Notes under the pieces: model-generated | Seen by the model: the letters and a program-made list of their open reading frames with translations, nothing else | Databases searched by the model: none | Told to the model about the DNA's origin: nothing | Program-made: the position numbers and the translations under genes | From: DAOUKH01 sp034420775 | Lineage (GTDB): Bacteria; Chloroflexota; Dehalococcoidia; SHYB01 | Assembly: GCA_034420775.1 (NCBI GenBank) | Contig: DAOUKZ010000216.1 | Span: 1 to 10,216 of the forward strand | Direction of reading: 5' to 3' | DNA length: 10,216 nt | Part shown: in pieces, positions 5,890-10,216 of the stretch | Numbering within the stretch: position 1 is the first letter of the stretch | Layout: every line of letters starts with the position of its first letter

Positions 5890-6264
5890 CTAGCCCGGAA
5901 TGACGTCCGACTCGTCGGCTAGCAGCAAGTAGGGCTCGCCGAACTGGTCGGGGTCGTCGAGGCGCCAGGGGGCCGGGGGGGAGCCGTCGTCGCGCGCGGG
6001 CTGGAAGCGCAGGCCCCAGTCGCCGCCGTGGACGAGGTAGGAGACCGCCGCCCCCGAGTCCTCGACGGCGACGCACTCGACGCCGTCCGCCGGCGTTCCC
6101 TCGCCCTCGCTGCTCCAGCCCACAACCCAGCACGGGACTCCCGTCCCCGCCCGCGTGTCCATCTTCACCTGGCGCACCGGGTATGCCGTCCCCTTCACCT
6201 GGAAGGTGCGCAGCGGCACGCCGTAGGAGTTCTCGTTGTCCTCGACCTCGAGGTAGATCTGCAC
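5890..6264 (-). CDS. Uncharacterised 124-aa protein, third gene of the F420 operon
   Basis: I do not recognise this family. From GTG 6264 it gives about 124 residues starting QIYLEVEDNENSYGVPLRTF and ending in LLLADESDVIPG. It is acidic, has no signal peptide or membrane segment, and shows alternating hydrophobic stretches that suggest a beta-rich fold, with two Cys (in VPCW and VEC). Strong G/C at third codon positions along the frame supports real coding. Start choice: the GTG has AGGGA (6276-6272) 7 nt upstream; a TTG at 6288-6286, 8 nt after the cofE stop, would add 8 residues but lacks a ribosome site. A longer in-frame extension overlaps cofE and is a shadow. It follows cofE by 32 nt and is probably cotranscribed with npdG and cofE. 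Function cannot be assigned. Confidence 0.72.
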   Translation of the reverse strand: MQIYLEVEDNENSYGVPLRTFQVKGTAYPVRQVKMDTRAGTGVPCWVVGWSSEGEGTPADGVECVAVEDSGAAVSYLVHGGDWGLRFQPARDDGSPPAPWRLDDPDQFGEPYLLLADESDVIPG

Positions 6265-6296
6265 GCGGGAGTCCCTGCCTTCCGTCAAGACAACGG

Positions 6297-7055
6297 CTAG
6301 CGGAAGAGGTCGCCTTCCGGAGGACGCACCAGGGCCGAGGCCCCCGCGCCGCCGGGCTGGTATGCGTAGCCCCGGACGATCGCCGCGGGCACGCGGTCGA
6401 GCTTGCCCATGACCAGCTCCGCGGCGGAGGCGAGCTCGTCGGCGACGGCGATGACCGTGGCGCGCAGTTCGTGGCCGGCGGGGTCGGTCACGCCGCGGTA
6501 GTCCACCAGCGCCTCCATACCGGCGACGCCGACCGCCACGTCGGTGCATCCCTCGCGCCAGGGACGTCCGAAGGTGTCGGAGATGATCACTGCGACCTCG
6601 GCCCCAGCCTCACGCGTGATCGCGTCTCTGATCAAAGCCGCCGACGCGTCGGGGTCGAGCGGCAGCAGCGCGACCTCGCCGTGCGTCTCCACGTTCGATT
6701 GGTCGACGCCGGCGTTGGCGCAGATGAAGCCGTGCCGCGTCTCGGTGATGATCACGCCCTGGTCCATGCGCACCACGCGGGTGCTCTCCCGAAGCACCAC
6801 CTCGACGAGCCGGGGGTCCTTCTCATACCGCACCGCGATCTTTTCCGCGAACCCCGAAGGCGTCACATCGGAGAGCGTCACGACGCGCCCCTCGGCCTTG
6901 GAGACGATCTTCTGGGTGACGACCACGACGTCGCCCGCCTCGATGGGGCTGACCCCGGCAGCCGCCGCCTCGGCGATCATGCCGCCCAGATCGTCGCCCT
7001 CATGGACTTCAGGAAGTCCGGCAACGCCGAGGATGCGGAGCTCGGGAACAGGCAT
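6297..7055 (-). CDS. cofE: Coenzyme F420-0:L-glutamate ligase
   Basis: CofE adds L-glutamate to F420-0 through a gamma linkage, using GTP and divalent metals, as the last tailoring step of coenzyme F420 synthesis in the cytoplasm. The 252 residues match the usual length of the stand-alone enzyme, without the C-terminal reductase-like domain of the fused FbiB form. Clear family blocks are VVVTQKIVSKAEGR (44-57), ITETRHGFICANAGVDQSN (103-121) with Asp118, ISDTFGRPWR (158-167) with Asp160, and a C-terminal ADELASAAELVMGK followed by PAAIVRGYAY. The two Asp residues lie where metal ligands are known in the archaeal enzyme. ATG 7055-7053 lies 9 nt after the npdG stop, so the pair forms an operon; no strong ribosome site is seen, which suggests translational coupling. 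No other F420 biosynthesis genes (cofC, cofD, cofG/H) are in the window. Confidence 0.95.
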   Translation of the reverse strand: MPVPELRILGVAGLPEVHEGDDLGGMIAEAAAAGVSPIEAGDVVVVTQKIVSKAEGRVVTLSDVTPSGFAEKIAVRYEKDPRLVEVVLRESTRVVRMDQGVIITETRHGFICANAGVDQSNVETHGEVALLPLDPDASAALIRDAITREAGAEVAVIISDTFGRPWREGCTDVAVGVAGMEALVDYRGVTDPAGHELRATVIAVADELASAAELVMGKLDRVPAAIVRGYAYQPGGAGASALVRPPEGDLFR

Positions 7056-7064
7056 GGTACGGGC

Positions 7065-7727
7065 CTAGACGCCGGAGACCTTGACCATCGAGTGCGCGCC
7101 CTTGTAGCGCCGGTTTATGTTGAGTAGCAGCGCCGTGATCGACTCGACGTACCGCGAGTTCTCCAGCGCCCCGCCGTCGACGCCGCGCACGCCCTCGATC
7201 TTCTCGGAGAGCTCGATCGCCATTGCCTTGGCGTCCGCGTCGTCGCTGCACACGATCACGTCGGCGTCGACGGTGTGGCTCAGGTCCATCAACGCGGGCG
7301 CGCTCAGATTCTGGAACGCCCCGGCGACCCGCGCCTTGGGCGCCAGATTCTGCGACTCCTCGGCCGCCGAGTTGTCTTCAAGGTCCATGTACCGCACCGG
7401 CTGCCCCTTCTCGAACGCAAGGGGCACGACGGTGTTGATGACGATCTTGTCGCCGATGACCTCGTGCAGCGACTCGAGTGTGGGCCGCTGACCGTTGTAG
7501 GGGATCGTGATGAAGATGACGCTGCCGGCGTCGACCGCCGCCGCGTTCTCCATCCCGCGGACGTTGCCGCCCGGGACGCTTTCGAGCACGGTCCGGGCCG
7601 CCTCGTCGGCGCGCTCCTGCTTCCGTGAGCCGATGATGATGGGGTAGCCGGCATGGGCGAAACGGATCGCCAGACCCAGACCTTCCGGTCCGGTGCCGCC
7701 GATGAAGGAGAGGACGCGATCGCTCAA
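7065..7727 (-). CDS. npdG: NADPH-dependent F420 reductase
   Basis: This enzyme (Fno/NpdG family) transfers hydride between NADP(H) and coenzyme F420 in the cytoplasm and sets the supply of F420H2. Its 220 residues are the usual length. The N-terminal Rossmann fold has GGTGPEGLG (10-18), and SRK (34-36) fits recognition of the NADPH 2'-phosphate. Further family blocks are VIFITIPYNGQ, INTVVPLAFEKG, GAFQNLSAPALMDL and, near the C-terminus, RYVESITALLLNINRRYK. The start is TTG 7727-7725, supported by GGAGG (7739-7735) 6 nt upstream and by the beta strand starting right after. It leads an operon with cofE and the 124-aa gene and is divergent from the MFS pair. Pairing the F420 reductase with CofE suggests the cell both makes and uses F420, but no F420-dependent enzyme is evident nearby. 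Confidence 0.95.
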   Translation of the reverse strand: MSDRVLSFIGGTGPEGLGLAIRFAHAGYPIIIGSRKQERADEAARTVLESVPGGNVRGMENAAAVDAGSVIFITIPYNGQRPTLESLHEVIGDKIVINTVVPLAFEKGQPVRYMDLEDNSAAEESQNLAPKARVAGAFQNLSAPALMDLSHTVDADVIVCSDDADAKAMAIELSEKIEGVRGVDGGALENSRYVESITALLLNINRRYKGAHSMVKVSGV

Positions 7728-7750
7728 AAGAGGCCTCCGGGGCGATGTGA

Positions 7751-7780
7751 TTGCCGCGAGCCGCGGGCGCGGTCTATGGT
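7751..7780 (+). promoter_or_regulatory. Weak candidate promoter of the first MFS gene
   Basis: TTGCCG (7751-7756) and TATGGT (7775-7780) are separated by 18 nt in the 145-bp gap between npdG and the first MFS gene. Both boxes match consensus only partly. A CGCC-gaa-GGCG hairpin at about 7812-7822 lies in the predicted leader between this site and the TTG start, and could affect expression. Confidence 0.25.
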
Positions 7781-7872
7781 ACCGTCAGCCATCGAATCCT
7801 GTACAGGGTGAGCGCCGAAGGCGCCCGCGGCCGCTCCCCCTGACCCACCGCCGACCCGAGGAGGCTCACCGC

Positions 7873-9159
7873 TTGGAACAACGACGACGGCGGTTCGGAC
7901 CGCCGAAGCTCACGTTCCGGGGGCGTCCCGTCTTCTACGGCTGGTGGGTGGTCGGCGGCACCTTCCTGCTCACCAACCTCGGCGGGGGCTTCTACATCCA
8001 CGGCTTCTCGCCTTTCCTGCGTCCCCTCACTGAAGAGTTCAACACAAGCACCGCGATTGTGGCGCTCGTGTTCGTCGCCTCAGCCGGAAGCGAGTTGGTC
8101 CTTTCCATTTTCCTAGGCTACTTGGTCGACCGGTTCGGCTCGCGACGCATGATGCTGGTCGGCATCCCCCTCTTCGCCCTCGGCTTCTTCCTCCTCAGCC
8201 TTGCGCCGAGCCTCCTCATCGTTTTCCTCGTCTTCCCGCTGGTGATCTCTCCCGGCGTGAGCCTCGGCATCTTCACGCCGTCGATCACGGCGGTTAGTCA
8301 CTGGTTCCGCCGGCGCCGGACTACCGCGCTCTCGATAGCGACAGTTGGCCTCGGCGCCGGCGCCCTTTTCGCCTCGTTACTCCAGTTCCTCACCGACGAG
8401 TTCGACTGGCGGATCGCCGCCCGCGCCGCCGCCGTCGTGATCCTCGCCGTCGGTCTGCCCGTCGCGCTTCTCGTGATGCGCGACCGCCCCCAGGACGTAG
8501 GGCAACTGCCCGACGGGGAGCCGCCCCCCACGGAGCCGGCACGCGAGCCTGATGCCCCCAGCACCGACTTCACCCCACGCGAGGCCCTGGCCTCGCCGGC
8601 ATTCTGGAAGCTCGTCCTCTGGTTCGGGCTGCGCATGTTCGTCGTCGGCGCAATCTCGACTCACTTCATACCGCTCATCGTGGACAAGGGCTTCTCCGGT
8701 ACCCAGGCGGCGGTGTTGCTGATCATCTTCGCCGTGGCCACGATCCCCTTCCGGCTCGGCCTCGGCATCCTCGCCGACTACGTGCCCAAGAATGTGCTCG
8801 CCGCCGTACTCGGCTTCGTGCAATTGGCCGCTCTGGTGATCCTGTTCACCGCCCAGGAGTTCTGGCAGTTGATCGCCTTCGCGCTCGTCTACGCCGCCTC
8901 GTGGGGCGGCAGCGGGGCCAACTTGAACACCGCGATACGAGCCGACTACTTCGGGCTGCGCTTCTTCGCCACCATCGGCGGCATGTTCAACACCCTGATG
9001 GTCATCGGCATCATGATCGGTCCTTTCGTCGCAGGGCTCATCTACGACCAAACCGGAAGCTACGACCTCGCCCTGTGGGCCTTCTTCGCCGTCACGGCGG
9101 CCTCAACCGTCATCATCCTCTTCACGCCGCAGCCCAAGCCCAAGCGCTCGCGCGCGTAG
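7873..9159 (+). CDS. MFS transporter, oxalate/formate antiporter-like
   Basis: A 428-residue inner-membrane transporter with about twelve hydrophobic segments, of the major facilitator superfamily and resembling the oxalate/formate antiporter or monocarboxylate transporter branch. After a basic N-terminus (QRRRR) the first membrane segment starts at FYGWWVV (21-27). Motif A reads GYLVDRFGSRR (82-92) in the loop between segments 2 and 3. The long central loop has RDRPQDVGQLPDG followed by a Pro-rich stretch, typical of this branch, and then six more segments. Start choice: TTG 7873 has AGGAGG (7859-7864) 8 nt upstream. A longer in-frame frame from 7693 overlaps the npdG start and is rejected, although the residues just before the TTG do resemble those before the paralogue's start. 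It is followed by a paralogue about 210 bp downstream. Likely substrates are small organic acids; the exact one is unknown. Confidence 0.9.
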   Translation: MEQRRRRFGPPKLTFRGRPVFYGWWVVGGTFLLTNLGGGFYIHGFSPFLRPLTEEFNTSTAIVALVFVASAGSELVLSIFLGYLVDRFGSRRMMLVGIPLFALGFFLLSLAPSLLIVFLVFPLVISPGVSLGIFTPSITAVSHWFRRRRTTALSIATVGLGAGALFASLLQFLTDEFDWRIAARAAAVVILAVGLPVALLVMRDRPQDVGQLPDGEPPPTEPAREPDAPSTDFTPREALASPAFWKLVLWFGLRMFVVGAISTHFIPLIVDKGFSGTQAAVLLIIFAVATIPFRLGLGILADYVPKNVLAAVLGFVQLAALVILFTAQEFWQLIAFALVYAASWGGSGANLNTAIRADYFGLRFFATIGGMFNTLMVIGIMIGPFVAGLIYDQTGSYDLALWAFFAVTAASTVIILFTPQPKPKRSRA

Positions 9160-9220
9160 CCACCAGCCCTTGCCCATGCTCTGGCTAACTGAAAGGAATC
9201 GGGGGCGGGGATCTACCTTG

Positions 9221-9296
9221 ACCTTCCCCATAGGGGGAGCACCTTAAACCGCTCCCCCTTGTGGGGAGACTGAGAGAGGGCCGGGGCGGGGCCGCC
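9221..9296. repeat. Hairpin repeat family A, copy 3
   Basis: The string agggggagcaccttaaacc, then gctcccccttgtggggagactgagagagggccgggg and a G-rich tail, repeats the order of copies 1 and 2. The left outer arm has diverged (accttcccca in place of ctcagtctcc). It lies in the gap between the two MFS paralogues. Confidence 0.85.
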
Positions 9297-9368
9297 CCTA
9301 GCCACCCGGTCCCGGCCTTGGACATGCCCAGGAAGCGTTTGACCTTGTCGAAGAACTAATCACGTCCG

Positions 9369-10216
9369 ATGTCCCTGACACACCGACCACCTAAGGAGGC
9401 GCGCCGCCTGGAACAACGACGACGGCGGTTCGGACCGCCGGAGCTCACGTTCCGCGGGAGGCCGGTCTTCTATGGCTGGTGGGTGGTCACCGCCGGCTCG
9501 CTGCTTAGCACCCTCGCCGGCGGCTTCTACATCCACGGCTTCTCGGCTTTCCTGGGACCCCTTGCCGAGGAGTTCGACGTGGGCCTAGCGACGGCCACGC
9601 TCTTCTTCGCCGCCGCCGCAGGCAGCGAGGCGGTCCTCGGCCCCATCGTCGGCTACCTCGTCGACCGCTTCGGCCCGCGGCGCGTGATGCTGGCGGGCAT
9701 TCCTCTCTTCGCCGCCGGGTTCCTTCTCCTTAGCCTCGCGCCCAACACCCTCGTCGTCGTCATCGCGATCGCGGTCGTCATATCCCCAGGAGTGAATATG
9801 GGCATTTTCGCCTCCAGCGCCACGGCGGTGAGCCACTGGTTCCATCGCCGCCGGGCCGTTGCCCTCTCCATTGCCACGGTTGGCTTCGGTGTCGGCGGCC
9901 TGTTGGTCTCGTTCCTTCAGTACTTCATCGACGCGTACGACTGGCGAGTCGCGGCACGCGCCGCTGCTGTTGTGATTATCGCCGTCGGCCTTCCCATCAC
10001 ATTCTTCTTGGTACGCAACCGCCCCGCAGACGAGGGGCTAGTCCCCGACGGAGGACCACCCCCGGAAGAACCGCCCGGCGCCCGGGCTGTCCCGCCGGCC
10101 TTGGACCTTACTCCGCGAGAGGCCCTGGGCTCGTTGGCCTTCTGGGGCATCGTGTTCTGGTTCGGGCTGCGCATGTTCGTCGTCGCCTCCGTCTCGATTC
10201 ACTTCATACGGCTTAT
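9369..10216 (+). CDS. MFS transporter, oxalate/formate antiporter-like, second paralogue (3' end outside window)
   Basis: An open frame runs from 9369 to the window end without a stop and encodes a close relative of the upstream MFS protein. Shared stretches are EQRRRRFGPP, FYGWWVV, GGGFYIHGFS against AGGFYIHGFS, the motif A version GYLVDRFGPRR, and a central loop with RNRPADEGLVPDG against RDRPQDVGQLPDG. Roughly two thirds of the protein is visible. Start choice is open: ATG 9369 is the nearest standard codon but has no ribosome site, while AGGAGG (9394-9399) lies 8 nt before a CTG at 9408, exactly where the paralogue has AGGAGG, 8 nt and a TTG. I give the ATG as the outer limit. The tandem arrangement is best explained by gene duplication; the substrate is probably a similar organic acid. 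Confidence 0.9.
   Translation, partial: MSLTHRPPKEARRLEQRRRRFGPPELTFRGRPVFYGWWVVTAGSLLSTLAGGFYIHGFSAFLGPLAEEFDVGLATATLFFAAAAGSEAVLGPIVGYLVDRFGPRRVMLAGIPLFAAGFLLLSLAPNTLVVVIAIAVVISPGVNMGIFASSATAVSHWFHRRRAVALSIATVGFGVGGLLVSFLQYFIDAYDWRVAARAAAVVIIAVGLPITFFLVRNRPADEGLVPDGGPPPEEPPGARAVPPALDLTPREALGSLAFWGIVFWFGLRMFVVASVSIHFIRL

Noticed and set aside
6265..6549. N-terminal extension of the 124-aa protein into cofE
   Set aside because: This part is Arg/Gly-rich, out-of-frame cofE sequence. The believable protein begins after the cofE stop.
6183..7127. Plus-strand 314-codon frame opposite cofE
   Set aside because: Shadow of cofE, His/Arg/Asp-rich, with no ribosome site or family features.
7693..7872. 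Upstream extension of the first MFS protein to ATG 7693
   Set aside because: It would overlap the npdG coding start and pass through the presumed promoter; TTG 7873 has a consensus ribosome site.
1275..9296. The repeats as a CRISPR array
   Set aside because: The copies are kilobases apart, have no regular spacers, and no cas genes are present.

Overview
The window is a GC-rich bacterial chromosomal segment with seven complete protein genes on compact strands, one complete gene I cannot name, two genes cut by the window edges, and several families of short palindromic repeats. No RNA gene, CRISPR array, transposase or phage gene is visible. Three things point to an F420-using, catabolically versatile lineage, most likely Chloroflexota of the Dehalococcoidia/SAR202 kind, with Actinomycetota as the alternative: coenzyme F420 genes, a beta-keto acid cleavage enzyme (BKACE) beside SDR and crotonase genes with paralogous OFA-type transporters, and short C/G-rich hairpin repeats in the intergenic gaps. 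This taxonomic call is inference, not something the sequence proves.

Layout. 1-588 (-): 5' part of dapF, diaminopimelate epimerase. It is divergent from 674-1255 (+), a flavin-reductase-like protein, across an 85-bp gap holding a near-symmetric -10 element. 1364-3046 (-): a two-gene operon, BKACE then an SDR dehydrogenase, 3 nt apart. 3343-4173 (+): a crotonase-fold gene flanked on both sides by paired hairpin repeats. 4174-4815: a 642-bp non-coding stretch with repeats. 4816-5838 (+): a TRAP-type solute-binding lipoprotein with no membrane subunits in the window. 5890-7727 (-): an operon npdG, cofE and an unrecognised 124-aa protein. 7873-9159 (+) and 9369-10216 (+, cut by the edge): two tandem paralogous MFS transporters of the oxalate/formate-antiporter type.

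How the genes may work together. BKACE, SDR and crotonase are enzymes of acyl-CoA and keto-acid catabolism. The TRAP binding protein and the MFS pair could bring in carboxylates. NpdG moves hydride between NADPH and F420, and CofE adds the glutamate tail to F420. These links are inferred from neighbourhood and family only.

Most of the window is ordinary metabolism. The points most worth a second look are three enzymes whose textbook catalytic or metal-binding residues appear substituted (DapF Cys to Ser, BKACE Glu to Gly, crotonase with both Glu replaced), the repeat-bracketed crotonase gene, the unnamed third gene of the F420 operon, and the start-codon puzzle in the tandem MFS pair.
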